Source of the DNA: Burkholderiales bacterium
GTDB taxonomy: Bacteria > Pseudomonadota > Gammaproteobacteria > Burkholderiales > Burkholderiaceae_C
Reading direction: 5' to 3'
NCBI GenBank assembly: GCA_947453625.1
Contig: CANGHK010000007.1
Span: 51,361-115,360, forward strand
Length of the DNA stretch: 64,000 bases
Positions 18,026 to 27,575 of this stretch are shown here, one piece after another. Below the pieces are notes generated by a model. That model ran no database searches and was not told the DNA's origin. It saw only the letters and a program-made list of their open reading frames with translations. Positions within the stretch are counted from its first letter, which is position 1; each line of letters begins with the position of its first letter. Made by a program: the position numbers and the translations under genes.

Positions 18026-18922
18026 TCAGCCGGGCCGGCCCGGCGGCGCGAAGCGTGCGCACAGCGCGTCTAGCAGCGCCATCAGGTCGGCCTGCAGCGC
18101 GTCGAAGCCCGCATGCCGCTGCAGCGTGGCCGAATCCATGTAGAGCCGCTTGTTGACTTCGAGCTGCAGGCTGTGGCGGCCGGCGGCCGGGTCGGCATGG
18201 GCGCGCACCAGCTCGACGCCCTTGAACGGGTCGTTGACCGCCACGTTGTAGCCCATGGCGGTCAGGGCATCGCGCACGAAAGTGGTGAATGCGGGCGCGC
18301 AGGTGGTGCCGTCGCGGTCGCCCAGCACCATGTCGGCCCGCGGCTGGCCTGCGCCGCCTTCGCCCATGGACCCGCCCACCGCGTTCATCGAGTGGCAGTT
18401 CAGGTGGTAGACCACGCCGAACTCGGCATGCGCCGCATCCAGCAGCCCGCGCAGCGCCGCGTGGTAGGGCGCATGGCAGCGCGCGATGCGCCCGCGCAGC
18501 TCGGCCACGCCCAGGCGCCGGTCGTAGATCGGCCGGCCATCGTCGAGCAGCCGCCACACCAGCGCCTTGCCCAGCGCGGCCTTGCCGCTGGGCTGGTAGT
18601 CATCCGGCCATTGGCCCGCCTCCATCAGGTCGAGGTCGATGTCGCCGGCGTGGCGGTTCGGGTCGATGTAGGTGCGCGCAAACTCGGCCGCCAGCAGCGG
18701 GATGCCGCGCTTCGCCGCCGGGCGCCAGAGATCGTCGATGAAGCAATCCTCGCCGTCGCGCAGCGCCTGCTCGTCGATCGCGGCGCCGAAATCGGCGGGG
18801 AAATGCCGGCCCGAGTGCGGCGAGTCCAGCACCACCGGGTGCGCCGGACGGGCCGGTCCGTGGCGGGACATCAGCGGCGGGTCGGTCCGGGTGTCGGTAG
18901 GGGTTTCGCTGCGGTCGTCCAT
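18026..18922 (-). CDS. N-formylglutamate amidohydrolase family protein
   Basis: Zinc hydrolase of 298 residues in the N-formylglutamate amidohydrolase (FGase) family, which releases formate from N-formylglutamate in histidine breakdown and acts on related N-acyl amino acids. Family marks are VVLDSPHSGRHFPADF near 30-45, EDCFIDDLW, ARTYIDPNR, and VVYHLNCHSMNAVGG with metal-binding His residues. No hut genes are nearby; it instead faces an oligopeptide importer transcribed in the opposite direction, which hints at a role with peptide-derived or N-formylated substrates. That link is inference. Confidence 0.9.
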   Translation of the reverse strand: MDDRSETPTDTRTDPPLMSRHGPARPAHPVVLDSPHSGRHFPADFGAAIDEQALRDGEDCFIDDLWRPAAKRGIPLLAAEFARTYIDPNRHAGDIDLDLMEAGQWPDDYQPSGKAALGKALVWRLLDDGRPIYDRRLGVAELRGRIARCHAPYHAALRGLLDAAHAEFGVVYHLNCHSMNAVGGSMGEGGAGQPRADMVLGDRDGTTCAPAFTTFVRDALTAMGYNVAVNDPFKGVELVRAHADPAAGRHSLQLEVNKRLYMDSATLQRHAGFDALQADLMALLDALCARFAPPGRPG

Positions 18923-19099
18923 GCGGTGATCCTGTTTCTGTCGGGGAGCGATGCGGGGGATGGGTCAGGCCAGGCGCGCGCAGGCTGCCTGCGCACCATC
19001 ATCGGGCCTTCCCGGATGGGCGCTGGCCCGCTTATCGCTAGTATCCGGGGTGGCGCCGGTTTGGCGCCGCCAGACCGCCCACCGCAGGAAGACCCCACC

Positions 19100-20893
19100 A
19101 TGCAAGAAGAACGTCAATTGCGCGCCCTGATCGACGAGGTGCGCGCCGGCAAGCTGCCGCGCCGCGGTTTCATCCAGCAACTGGTGGGGCTGGGCTTGAG
19201 TGCGCCCATGGCCGCGATGCTGCTGACGCACGCCGGCGTCGCCCAGGCCCAGCCGGCGACGGCCTACAAGCCGACCAAGCGCGGTGGAGGCGGCCCGCTC
19301 AAGATCCTGTACTGGCAGGGCGCGACCCTGCTGCAGCCGCATTTCGCCACCGGCACCAAGGACCAGGACGGCTCGCGCATCTTCTACGAGCCGCTGGCCT
19401 GCTGGGACAACGACGGCAACCTGATTCCCATCCTCGCCGCCGAGATCCCCACGCGCGAGAACGGCGGGCTGACGGCCGACGGCAAGTCGGTGATCTGGAA
19501 GCTCAAGAAGGGCGTCACCTGGCATGACGGCCAGCCCTTCACCGCCGACGACTGCGTCTTCACCTGGGACTATGCCCGCGACCCGGCCACCGCCGCCGTC
19601 ACCACCGGGGTCTACAAGGACGTCGTCGTCAGCAAGATCGATTCGCACACCGTCAAGGTGAGCTATCCCAAGCCGACGCCGTTCTGGGCCCAGCCCTTCG
19701 TTGCGGCCGAGGGCATGATCATTCCCAAGCATGTGTTCGGCCCGTTCATAGGCGCGAAGTCGCGCGAGGCCCCGGCCAACCTGAAGCCGGTGGGCACCGG
19801 CCCGTACAAGATCGTCGATTTCAAGCCCGGCGACATGATCCGCGGCGAGATCAACAACAGCTACCACATGCCGAATCGGCCGCACTTCGACTCGATCGAG
19901 GTCAAGGGCGGCGGGGATGCCACCTCGGCCGCGCGCGCGGTGCTGCAGACCGGCGAATTCGATTTCGCCTGGAACCTGGCGGTCGAGGACGAGGTGCTCA
20001 AGCGCATGGAGGCCGGCGGCAAGGGCCGGACCGTGATCGTGCCCAGCGGCGACATCGAGTTCATCCAGGTCAACATCACCGACCCCTGGAACGAAGTCGA
20101 CGGCGAGCGCGGCAGCGTCAAGTCCAAGCACTTCGCCTTCAGCGACCCGGCCGTGCGCGAGGCGATGTCGTATCTGGTCGACCGCAAGAGCATCCAGGAC
20201 AACATCTACGGCCGCACCGGTTTCGCCACCAGCAACTTCGTCAACGCGCCGTCGCGCTTCAAGTCGCCCAACACGAAGTACGAGTTCAACGTCGACAAGG
20301 CCAGCCAGATCCTGGACGGCGCGGGCTGGAAGAAGGGCGGCGACGGCGTGCGCGAGAAGGGCGGCAAGAAGCTCAAGCTGGTGTTCCAGACCTCGGTGAA
20401 CGCTCTGCGCCAGAAGGAGCAGGCCGTGATCAAGCAGGCCAGTCAGAAGGCCGGCATCGACCTGGAACTCAAGCAGGTGACGGCCTCGGTGTTCTTCTCG
20501 TCGGATGTCGGCAACCCCGATACCTACGGCAAGTTCTGGTCCGATCTGCAGATGTTCACCACCACCATGACCCAGCCCGACCCCGAGCGTTTCATGGACC
20601 AGTACCTGGCGCGCGAGATCTCGCAAAAGGCCAACAAGTGGTCGGGCCGCAACATGTGCCGCTGGACCAACGACGAGTACGAAAAGATCTACAGCGCGGC
20701 CGAGTCCGAACTCGACCCGGTCAAGCGCGCCGCGCTGTTCATCCGGATGAACGACCTGCCGGTCAAGGACAACGTGATCATCCCGATCGCCAGCCGGCCG
20801 CGGGTCTACGGCGCCGTCAACAAGCTGCAGCTGACGCTGTCGGGCTGGGACCTGGGGCATTCGACGATCCACAACTGGTACCGCGAGGCATGA
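19100..20893 (+). CDS. Oligopeptide-type ABC transporter substrate-binding protein (SBP_bac_5)
   Basis: Large periplasmic receptor of 597 residues, first gene of a five-gene peptide-type importer. The start is ATG at 19100 (MQEERQLRALIDEVRAGKL), with AGGAAG upstream; the 926-residue track version reads back into the divergent gene. The leader LPRRGFIQQLVGLGL is a Tat-type signal. SBP_bac_5 marks are TWHDGQPFTADDCVFTWDY, VGTGPYKIVDFKPGD and AVREAMSYLVDRKSI. Such receptors take peptides, but also opines, nickel or glycosides, so the ligand is open. Confidence 0.94.
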   Translation: MQEERQLRALIDEVRAGKLPRRGFIQQLVGLGLSAPMAAMLLTHAGVAQAQPATAYKPTKRGGGGPLKILYWQGATLLQPHFATGTKDQDGSRIFYEPLACWDNDGNLIPILAAEIPTRENGGLTADGKSVIWKLKKGVTWHDGQPFTADDCVFTWDYARDPATAAVTTGVYKDVVVSKIDSHTVKVSYPKPTPFWAQPFVAAEGMIIPKHVFGPFIGAKSREAPANLKPVGTGPYKIVDFKPGDMIRGEINNSYHMPNRPHFDSIEVKGGGDATSAARAVLQTGEFDFAWNLAVEDEVLKRMEAGGKGRTVIVPSGDIEFIQVNITDPWNEVDGERGSVKSKHFAFSDPAVREAMSYLVDRKSIQDNIYGRTGFATSNFVNAPSRFKSPNTKYEFNVDKASQILDGAGWKKGGDGVREKGGKKLKLVFQTSVNALRQKEQAVIKQASQKAGIDLELKQVTASVFFSSDVGNPDTYGKFWSDLQMFTTTMTQPDPERFMDQYLAREISQKANKWSGRNMCRWTNDEYEKIYSAAESELDPVKRAALFIRMNDLPVKDNVIIPIASRPRVYGAVNKLQLTLSGWDLGHSTIHNWYREA

Positions 20894-20974
20894 GACCCCC
20901 CCTGATTCGGCCTGCGGCCGCCTGCCCGTCGGGGTGGCACCGCGCGCTGAGCCCGCGCCCGGCCTGAGCAAGGC

Positions 20975-21934
20975 GTGGGTTCCTACCTCCTGCGGCGCCT
21001 GCTGCTGGCCGTGCCCAGCCTGCTGGGCATCAGCGTGGTGCTGTTCGCGGTGCTGGCGCTGGCGCCTGGCGACCCGTTCTCCGAGCTGGCGCTCAACCCC
21101 AACGTGCCGGCCGAGGTCAAGGCTGCGCTGCGCGCCAAGTTCGGCCTCGACGACCCGGTCTGGCAGCGCTATTTCCACTGGCTGTGGGCGATGCTGCACG
21201 GCGACTGGGGCTTCTCCTTCATCAGCCGGGTCGACGTCGACACACTGATCCTGCAGCGCGTTCCCACCACGCTGGCGGTGATTGGCGCGTCGCAAGTGCT
21301 GGCGCTGGCGATCGCGCTGCCGGTGGGCATCTACTCGGCGGTCAAGCCTTATTCCTGGTTCGACCGCATCGCCAGCGCGCTGGCTTTCGTCGGTTTCTCG
21401 CTGCCCACCTTTTTCACCGGGCTGCTGCTGATCCTGTTGTTCTCGATCAAGCTGGGTTGGCTGCCGTTCGTCTACCGCGCCGACTTGAGCTCCACCGGCT
21501 GGCTGTGGTGGTCTGAGCAGATCCGGCAATCGATCATGCCGGTGCTGGTGCTGGGGTTGTTCCAGGGCGCGAGCTGGACCCGCTATGTGCGCTCGTCGAT
21601 GCTCGACGTGGTGCGGCTGGACCATGTCAACACCGCGCGCAGCAAGGGCTTGTCGGAGCGGGTGGTGGTGGTCAAGCACATCGTTCGCAATGCGCTGATC
21701 CCGGTGGTGACGCTGGTGGCGCTGACGATGCCGCAGGTCTTCGGCGGCGCCATCGTCACCGAGCAGATCTTCCGCGTGCCCGGCATAGGCTCGCTGCTGA
21801 TCGACGCCATCCTGCGCAACGACACACCGGTGATCATGGCGGTGACCTTCGTGTTTTCCTGTCTCGTGATTCTCTTCAACCTGATTGCCGATCTGCTCTA
21901 TGGCTGGCTCGACCCCCGCATTGCCTTCCGCTAG
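20975..21934 (+). CDS. Peptide ABC transporter permease (DppB-like)
   Basis: Inner-membrane permease of 319 residues. GTG start at 20975 (GSYLLRRLLLAVPSLLGISV) preceded closely by an AAGG stretch. Typical DppB/OppB features are the N-terminal helix, the PGDPFSEL loop, and the loop TARSKGLSERVVVVKHIVRNALIPVVT. It lies 81 bases after the receptor gene and overlaps the next permease by about 35 bases. Confidence 0.94.
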   Translation: MGSYLLRRLLLAVPSLLGISVVLFAVLALAPGDPFSELALNPNVPAEVKAALRAKFGLDDPVWQRYFHWLWAMLHGDWGFSFISRVDVDTLILQRVPTTLAVIGASQVLALAIALPVGIYSAVKPYSWFDRIASALAFVGFSLPTFFTGLLLILLFSIKLGWLPFVYRADLSSTGWLWWSEQIRQSIMPVLVLGLFQGASWTRYVRSSMLDVVRLDHVNTARSKGLSERVVVVKHIVRNALIPVVTLVALTMPQVFGGAIVTEQIFRVPGIGSLLIDAILRNDTPVIMAVTFVFSCLVILFNLIADLLYGWLDPRIAFR

Positions 21935-22844
21935 TCTCGGCGCACCCGAGGCTCGCCGGCCAGCCCGCCACACCTCGCCCTCGGCCGAGGCCTGGCGCCG
22001 TTTCAAGCGCCACAAGATGGCTGTGGCCAGTCTGGTCGTGCTGCTGCTGATGGTGGTGGCGGTGGTCCTCGGCCCGCTGGTCTGGACGCTGGCGATCAAC
22101 GACATCGACTTCAAGGCCACGCTGCAGGGGCCGACGCTGGCCCACCCTATGGGCACCGACGATCTCGGCCAGGACATCCTGGCCCGCATGCTCTACGGCG
22201 GGCGCATCTCGATGGCGGTCGGCCTGGCGGCGATGACGATGGCGATAGGCGTGGGCGTGACCATCGGTGCGCTGGCCGGCATCTCGCGCGGCGCGGTCGA
22301 TGGCGCGTTGATGTGGCTGACCGACCTGTTCCTGTCGCTGCCGCAGTTGCCGCTGCTGCTGCTGTTGATCTACCTGTTCCGCGACACGCTGAAGTCGAAG
22401 TTCGGGCCCGAGGTGGGCGTGTTCATCATGATTGTGCTGGTGATAGGTGGCTTCCGCTGGATGCCGGTGGCGCGCCTGGTGCGGGCCCAGTTCTTCAGCC
22501 TGCGCGAGAAGGAGTTTGTCGAGGCGGCGCGGGCGCTGGGCGCGACCACCACGCGCCAGGTCTGGCGCCATATCCTGCCCAACGCGCTGGGCCCAGTGAT
22601 CGTGGCCGGCACCATCGATGTGGCGGCGGCCATCATTGCCGAATCGACGCTGTCCTTCCTCGGTCTGGGCTTTCCGCCCGACATCCCGACCTGGGGCCGC
22701 ATCCTGTTCGACAGCAAGGACTACCTCGACATCGCGCCGCACTGGGCGATGTTCCCTGGCCTGGCGATCTTCCTGGCCGTGCTGACGATCAACTTCATCG
22801 GCGACGGTCTGCGTGATGCGCTCGACCCCCGCAAAGTGTTCTAG
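21900..22844 (+). CDS. Peptide ABC transporter permease (DppC-like)
   Basis: Inner-membrane permease of 314 residues and partner of the DppB-like protein. The ATG at 21900 (MAGSTPALPSASLGAPEARR) lies inside the previous gene; the track start is a TTG five codons earlier. After a polar N-terminus comes WRRFKRHKMAVASLVVLLLM, then HPMGTDDLGQDILARMLYGGRISM, the classic DppC/OppC motif, and the loop EAARALGATTTRQVWRHILPN. Only 6 bases separate it from the next ATPase gene. Confidence 0.94.
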   Translation: MAGSTPALPSASLGAPEARRPARHTSPSAEAWRRFKRHKMAVASLVVLLLMVVAVVLGPLVWTLAINDIDFKATLQGPTLAHPMGTDDLGQDILARMLYGGRISMAVGLAAMTMAIGVGVTIGALAGISRGAVDGALMWLTDLFLSLPQLPLLLLLIYLFRDTLKSKFGPEVGVFIMIVLVIGGFRWMPVARLVRAQFFSLREKEFVEAARALGATTTRQVWRHILPNALGPVIVAGTIDVAAAIIAESTLSFLGLGFPPDIPTWGRILFDSKDYLDIAPHWAMFPGLAIFLAVLTINFIGDGLRDALDPRKVF

Positions 22845-22850
22845 GCACGC

Positions 22851-23828
22851 ATGGCATTGCTCGATATCCAGGGCCTGAAAACCCATTTCAAGACCGACGA
22901 TGGCTGGCTGCACGCGGTCGACGGGGTCGACCTCTCGGTCGATGGCGGCGAGACGCTGTGCGTGGTGGGCGAGTCGGGCTGTGGCAAATCGGTCACCGCG
23001 ATGTCGGTGATGCGGCTGATCGCGATGCCGCCCGGGCGCTTTGCCGGCGGCCAGATCCTGTGGCAGGGCCGCGACCTGATCAAGTTGCCCGATGACGAGA
23101 TGCGCAAGATCCGGATGAAGGAGATCGCGATCGTGTTCCAGGAGCCGATGACCTCGCTGAACCCGGTCTACACCATAGGCGAGCAGATCGGCGAGGCGCT
23201 GCGCCTGCACGAGGGCTTGAGCAAGAAGGATTCCATAGACCGCGCGGTCGAGATGCTGCAACGCGTCAAGATCCCGACGCCGGGCCGCCGGGTGCACGAC
23301 TATCCGCACCAGTTCTCGGGCGGCATGCGCCAGCGCGCGATGATCGCGATGGCGCTGTCCTGCGGCCCGAAGCTGCTGATCGCCGACGAGCCGACCACCG
23401 CGCTGGACGTGACGATCCAGGCCCAGATCCTCGACCTGCTGGCCGAGTTGAAGGACGAATTCGGCATGGCCGTGCTGCTGATCACCCACGCGATGGGCGT
23501 GGTGGCCGAGGTGGCGCAGCGGGTGGCGGTGATGTATGCCGGCAAGGTGGTCGAGGAGGCGCCGGTCGAGGAATTGTTCGCCCATCCGCGCCACCCGTAT
23601 ACCCAGGGCCTGATCCGCTCGATTCCGCGCATCGACACCGACGCGGTACACAAGGTGAGGCTCGAGACGATTGCCGGCACCGTGCCCAAGCTGATCGCGC
23701 CGGGCGAGGGCTGCCGCTTCGCGCCGCGCTGCAAGCACGCCACGCCCGACTGCGGCGCGGTCACACCGGTGCTGCGCGAGGTCGCGCCTGGCCACCGCGT
23801 GGCCTGCTTCCTGGACATCGAAGCATGA
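22851..23828 (+). CDS. Peptide ABC transporter ATP-binding protein (DppD-like)
   Basis: First of two ATPases of the importer, 325 residues. Walker [17 protein letters not shown] near 40-55, signature [15 protein letters not shown], Walker [13 protein letters not shown], and the C-terminal oligopeptide/dipeptide transporter domain with Cys residues ([14 protein letters not shown]) that in relatives binds an iron-sulfur cluster. The stop overlaps the next start as ATGA. Confidence 0.95.
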   Translation: MALLDIQGLKTHFKTDDGWLHAVDGVDLSVDGGETLCVVGESGCGKSVTAMSVMRLIAMPPGRFAGGQILWQGRDLIKLPDDEMRKIRMKEIAIVFQEPMTSLNPVYTIGEQIGEALRLHEGLSKKDSIDRAVEMLQRVKIPTPGRRVHDYPHQFSGGMRQRAMIAMALSCGPKLLIADEPTTALDVTIQAQILDLLAELKDEFGMAVLLITHAMGVVAEVAQRVAVMYAGKVVEEAPVEELFAHPRHPYTQGLIRSIPRIDTDAVHKVRLETIAGTVPKLIAPGEGCRFAPRCKHATPDCGAVTPVLREVAPGHRVACFLDIEA

Positions 23829-24817
23829 GCGCGCCCCTGCTCAAGGTCGAGAACCTGGTCAAGCATTTCCCCATCAAGGGCGGGCTGCTGGGCCGTACGG
23901 TCGACCGGGTGCACGCGGTCGACGGCGTCAGCTTCGAGCTAGAGGCCGGCGAGACGCTGGGCGTGGTGGGTGAGTCGGGCTGCGGCAAGAGCACCACCGG
24001 CCGCTGCATCCTGCGCCTGATCGAGCCGACTTCGGGCCGGGTCACGTTCGAGGGCAAGGACGTCACCGCGCTGGCACCTAACGCGCTGCGGGCGATGGCG
24101 CGCGACATGCAGATCATCTTCCAGGATCCGTACGCGTCGCTGAACCCGCGCATGACGGTGGCCGCGATCATCGGCGAGGCACTGACCATCCACAAGCTGA
24201 CCCAGACGACGCGCGAGTACACCGACCGCATCGTCGACCTGCTCGAGCAGGTGGGCCTGAGCGCCGACCACCTGCAGCGCTACCCGCATGAGTTCTCGGG
24301 CGGCCAGCGCCAGCGCATAGGCATCGCCCGCGCGCTGGCGGTGGCGCCGAAGCTGATCGTCTGCGACGAGGCGGTCTCGGCGCTGGACGTGTCGATCCAG
24401 GCCCAGGTGATCAACCTGCTCGAGGACCTGCAGGCCAAGCACCACCTGACCTATGTCTTCATCGCCCACGACCTGTCGGTGGTCGAGCACATCAGCGACC
24501 GCGTGGCGGTGATGTACCTGGGCCGGATCGTCGAGATCGCGTCGGCGAAAGACCTCTACACCCGGCCCCAGCATCCCTACACCGAGGCGTTGCTGTCGGC
24601 GGTGCCCATCCCCGACCCGCGGGCCAAGCGCGAACGTCAGCAAAAACGCATCCTGCTGCAGGGCGATGTGCCCAGCCCGATCCACCCGCCGTCGGGCTGC
24701 CATTTCCACACCCGTTGCCCTATCGCCAAGCCGCAGTGCAAGGCCGAGTCGCCGGTGCTCAAGACCGTGGGCGAGCCCGGCGACCGCCACCAGGTGGCCT
24801 GCCACTTCAGGGGCTGA
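23825..24817 (+). CDS. Peptide ABC transporter ATP-binding protein (DppF-like)
   Basis: Second ATPase of the importer, 330 residues. Walker [14 protein letters not shown], signature [15 protein letters not shown], Walker [13 protein letters not shown] (Ala replaces the more usual Pro in D-E-P), and a C-terminal [14 protein letters not shown] cysteine cluster. The 4-base overlap with the preceding gene shows translational coupling. The stop codon is also the first base triplet of a 72-bp tandem repeat. Confidence 0.95.
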   Translation: MSAPLLKVENLVKHFPIKGGLLGRTVDRVHAVDGVSFELEAGETLGVVGESGCGKSTTGRCILRLIEPTSGRVTFEGKDVTALAPNALRAMARDMQIIFQDPYASLNPRMTVAAIIGEALTIHKLTQTTREYTDRIVDLLEQVGLSADHLQRYPHEFSGGQRQRIGIARALAVAPKLIVCDEAVSALDVSIQAQVINLLEDLQAKHHLTYVFIAHDLSVVEHISDRVAVMYLGRIVEIASAKDLYTRPQHPYTEALLSAVPIPDPRAKRERQQKRILLQGDVPSPIHPPSGCHFHTRCPIAKPQCKAESPVLKTVGEPGDRHQVACHFRG

Positions 24818-25015
24818 GTGGGACGCAAGGGCCTGCCTGCGCAGGGCCTTGCGCCTACGAAGGCCCGAGCCCTCCGCGGCGAGGGCTGAGTGGGACGGCA
24901 GGGCCTGCCTGCGCAGGGCCTTGCGCCTACGAAGGCCCGAGCCCTCCGCGGCGAGGGCTGAGTGGGACGGCAGGCCCCGCCTGCGCAGGGCCTGTCGCCC
25001 ACGAAGGCCGGTCCC
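24814..25015 (+). repeat. Tandem 72-bp double-hairpin repeat, about 2.8 units, starting at the dppF-like stop codon
   Basis: Units start at 24814, 24886 and 24958, each beginning CTGAGTGGGACG; spacing is exactly 72 bases. The first two units are almost identical and the third is diverged and truncated. Each complete unit has a long hairpin (AAGGGCCTGC / GCAGGGCCTT, one mismatch), a CCTACGAAGGC linker, and a perfect 7-bp hairpin (AGCCCTC / GAGGGCT). The first TGA is the stop codon of the upstream gene. The order matches the elements at 6.2 and 34.5 kb. Because 72 is divisible by three, shadow ORFs run through it. Confidence 0.9.
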
Positions 25016-25095
25016 AGGGTTGATCCCGAGCCCGGGCGATCCGGACGACGGCGTTGCGCGCTTTACAGTGCTGCGCATCCCATCAAGGAGTTTCC

Positions 25096-26064
25096 ATGCA
25101 CCGCCGCACCCTGATCCTGCTGACCGCGGCCCTGACCGCCCTGGCGGCGCCTGCCGCATTCGCCCAATCCGACAAGCCCGCGCTGCGCATCCTGGTCGGC
25201 TTTCCGGCCGGCGGTTCGGCCGATGTCATCGCCCGCCTGCTGTCCGAGCGCCTGCCGGCCCAACTGGGCGGCCAGACGGTGATGGTCGACAACAAGCCCG
25301 GCGCGGCCGGCCGCATCGCGATCGAGGCGCTGAAGAACGCGCCGGCCGACGGCAACACCGTGGTCATCATGCCCAGCGGCCCGGTGGTGCTGTTCCCGCA
25401 TGTGTTCAAGAAACTGGGTTACGACCCGGTCAAGGACCTGGCGCCGATCAGCCAGCTGGCCGGCTTCCAGTTCGGCGTCGTCTCGGGCCCGAAGAGCAAT
25501 GTCAAGACCATGGCCGAGATGCTGGCCAAAGCCAAGGCCGACCCGTCCACCGCCACCTACGGCTCGTCGGGCAACGGCACGGTGCCGCACTTCCTCGGCC
25601 TGATGATCGGTGATGCGGCCGGCATCGATTTCCAGCATGTGCCCTACCAGGGCGGCGCCCCGGCGATGAACGCGCTGATGGGCGGCCATATCGGCTACAA
25701 CATCGACGTCATCACCGAGGCACTGGAGCAGCACAAGACCGGCAAGGTGCGCATCATCGCGGTGGCCGGTGCCCAGCGCGCGCCGCAGCTGCCCGACGTG
25801 CCCACGCTGCGCGAGCAGGGCGTGGCGATGGACGCCAGCGCCTGGTTCGCGATGTATGGCCCGGGCACGCTGCCGGCGGCCACCGCGCAGCGCCTGAGCG
25901 CGGCGGTGCAGGCGGCGATGAAGGACCCGGTGATGCAGGCCAGGCTCAGCGGCCTGGGGCTCGACACCATCGCTTCCACGCCGGATCAACTGGCCGCGGT
26001 ACAGCGCGTCGACTTCGCCAAATGGGCCAAGCCGGTCAAGGCCTCGGGCTTCCAGGCCGATTGA
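25096..26064 (+). CDS. Bug/TctC-family tripartite tricarboxylate transporter substrate-binding protein
   Basis: Periplasmic receptor of 322 residues. The start is ATG at 25096 (MHRRTLILLTAALTALAAPA) with AAGGAG 6 bases before; signal peptide ends near AFAQS. Family marks are LRILVGFPAGGSADVIARLL, VDNKPGAAGRIAIEALKNAPADGNTV and the GG-x-x-G-x-x-x-D region. No tctA/tctB membrane genes are nearby, as is common for the large Bug family in Burkholderiales. Ligands are usually organic acids; the gene sits 15 bases before a sulfatase, so a sulfated or organic-acid ligand is possible. Confidence 0.94.
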   Translation: MHRRTLILLTAALTALAAPAAFAQSDKPALRILVGFPAGGSADVIARLLSERLPAQLGGQTVMVDNKPGAAGRIAIEALKNAPADGNTVVIMPSGPVVLFPHVFKKLGYDPVKDLAPISQLAGFQFGVVSGPKSNVKTMAEMLAKAKADPSTATYGSSGNGTVPHFLGLMIGDAAGIDFQHVPYQGGAPAMNALMGGHIGYNIDVITEALEQHKTGKVRIIAVAGAQRAPQLPDVPTLREQGVAMDASAWFAMYGPGTLPAATAQRLSAAVQAAMKDPVMQARLSGLGLDTIASTPDQLAAVQRVDFAKWAKPVKASGFQAD

Positions 26065-26079
26065 CGCCGGGCCAGCGCG

Positions 26080-27408
26080 ATGACCCGTCCCAACATCGTC
26101 TTCATCGTCGCCGACGACCTCGGCTTTGCCGACCTGGGCTGCTACGGCGGCCGCGCGGCCGAGTTCGGCGCCGTCTCGCCGGTGCTCGACGGCCTGGCCG
26201 CGGCCGGCATCAAGTTCACCCAGGGCTATGCCAACTCGCCGGTCTGCTCGCCGACCCGCTTCGCGTTGATGACCGGGCGCTGGCAATACCGGCTGCGCGG
26301 CGCGGCCGAGGAGCCGATCAACAGCCAGAGCCGGGGCAGCAGCACGCTGGGGCTGCCGCCCGAGCATCCCACGCTGCCTTCGCTGCTGCGCGACGCGGGC
26401 TACCGCACCGCGCTGATCGGCAAGTGGCACCTGGGCTACCCGCCGCATTTCAGCCCGCTCAAGTCGGGCTACGAGACCTTCTTCGGCCCGATGTCGGGCG
26501 GGGTCGACTACTTCACCCACTGCGATTTCCGCGGCACCCACGACCTGTGGCGCGACGAGGCCGAGCACCGCCAGCCCGGCTACCTGACCGACCTGATCAC
26601 CGACCGTGCGGTGGACTGGCTGGGCGAGGTGGCGGGTACGGCGGGTGCCGGCGCCGCGCCGTTCTTCCTCAGCCTGCACTACACCGCGCCGCACTGGCCC
26701 TGGGAGACGCGCGACGACGCTGCGCTGGCCGAGGAGGTCAAGGACAACCTGTTCCACCTGCACGGCGGCAGCATCCACCGCTACCAGCGCATGGTCCAGC
26801 AGATGGACGAGGGCATAGGCCGGGTGATGGCCGCGCTGCGCGACGCCGGCGTGGAGCGTGACACGCTGGTGGTGTTCACCAGCGACAACGGGGGCGAGCG
26901 CTTTTCCGACAACTGGCCGCTGGTGGGCGGCAAGATGGATTTGACCGAGGGCGGCATCCGCGTGCCCTGGATCGCCCACTGGCCGGCGCAGATCGCGCCC
27001 GGCGGTGTCAGCGCCCAGCATTGCCTGACGATGGACTGGAGCGCGACGCTGCTGGCCGCGGCCGGCGTGGCGGCCGACCCGGCCTACCCGCTGGACGGCG
27101 TCTCGCTGCTGCCGGTGCTGCGCGATCCGGTGCACCGTTTCGAGCGCATGCTGGCCTGGCGCATGAAGCACCGCGGCCAGCGCGCGCTGCGCCAGGGCGA
27201 CTGGAAATACCTGCGGGTCGACGGCCATGAGTACCTGTTCAACATCCCGGCCGACGAGCGCGAGCGCGCCAACCACGCCCGGCGCGAACCCGAACGCCTG
27301 GCCGCGCTGCGCCAGGCCTGGTGCGACTGGGAGGCAACGCTGCCGGCGATCCCCGAGGACGCCACGGTCAGCCTGGGTTACGGCGTGGCGGACATGCCGC
27401 AGCGCTGA
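26080..27408 (+). CDS. Type I sulfatase (arylsulfatase family)
   Basis: Sulfate ester hydrolase of 442 residues. The formylglycine motif CSPTR lies in NSPVCSPTRFALMTGRW near residues 52-68, with metal ligands in NIVFIVADDLGFADLG at the N-terminus and VVFTSDNGGE in the middle. The Cys must be converted to formylglycine by a maturase that is not encoded here. There is no clear signal peptide, so a cytoplasmic location is likely. It is probably co-transcribed with the Bug-type receptor. Substrate unknown. Confidence 0.94.
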   Translation: MTRPNIVFIVADDLGFADLGCYGGRAAEFGAVSPVLDGLAAAGIKFTQGYANSPVCSPTRFALMTGRWQYRLRGAAEEPINSQSRGSSTLGLPPEHPTLPSLLRDAGYRTALIGKWHLGYPPHFSPLKSGYETFFGPMSGGVDYFTHCDFRGTHDLWRDEAEHRQPGYLTDLITDRAVDWLGEVAGTAGAGAAPFFLSLHYTAPHWPWETRDDAALAEEVKDNLFHLHGGSIHRYQRMVQQMDEGIGRVMAALRDAGVERDTLVVFTSDNGGERFSDNWPLVGGKMDLTEGGIRVPWIAHWPAQIAPGGVSAQHCLTMDWSATLLAAAGVAADPAYPLDGVSLLPVLRDPVHRFERMLAWRMKHRGQRALRQGDWKYLRVDGHEYLFNIPADERERANHARREPERLAALRQAWCDWEATLPAIPEDATVSLGYGVADMPQR

Positions 27409-27575
27409 AGTTCCGGGGGCAGCGCGGCGGTTTGCTTTCGAAAAAATCTTGATGGGCCGGAGACGCCAACATTTCCTTGGCGCTCTGAAATATTCAAGCC
27501 CGCGCTTTTCCCGTCGGTCTGAAATGCTACGCTGTGGCCGATTCGCGGCCGACGCGCCCCAGGCCTGACCGCCTG

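Noticed and set aside
18965-22189. A 1074-residue minus-strand ORF
   Set aside because: Shadow of the peptide transporter genes; His/Gln/Arg/Ala-rich with no domain, typical of the complementary frame of high-GC genes.
24814-25015. Possible CRISPR array
   Set aside because: Units are tandem and whole (72 bases) without unique spacers, contain hairpins and begin at a stop codon; no cas genes nearby.
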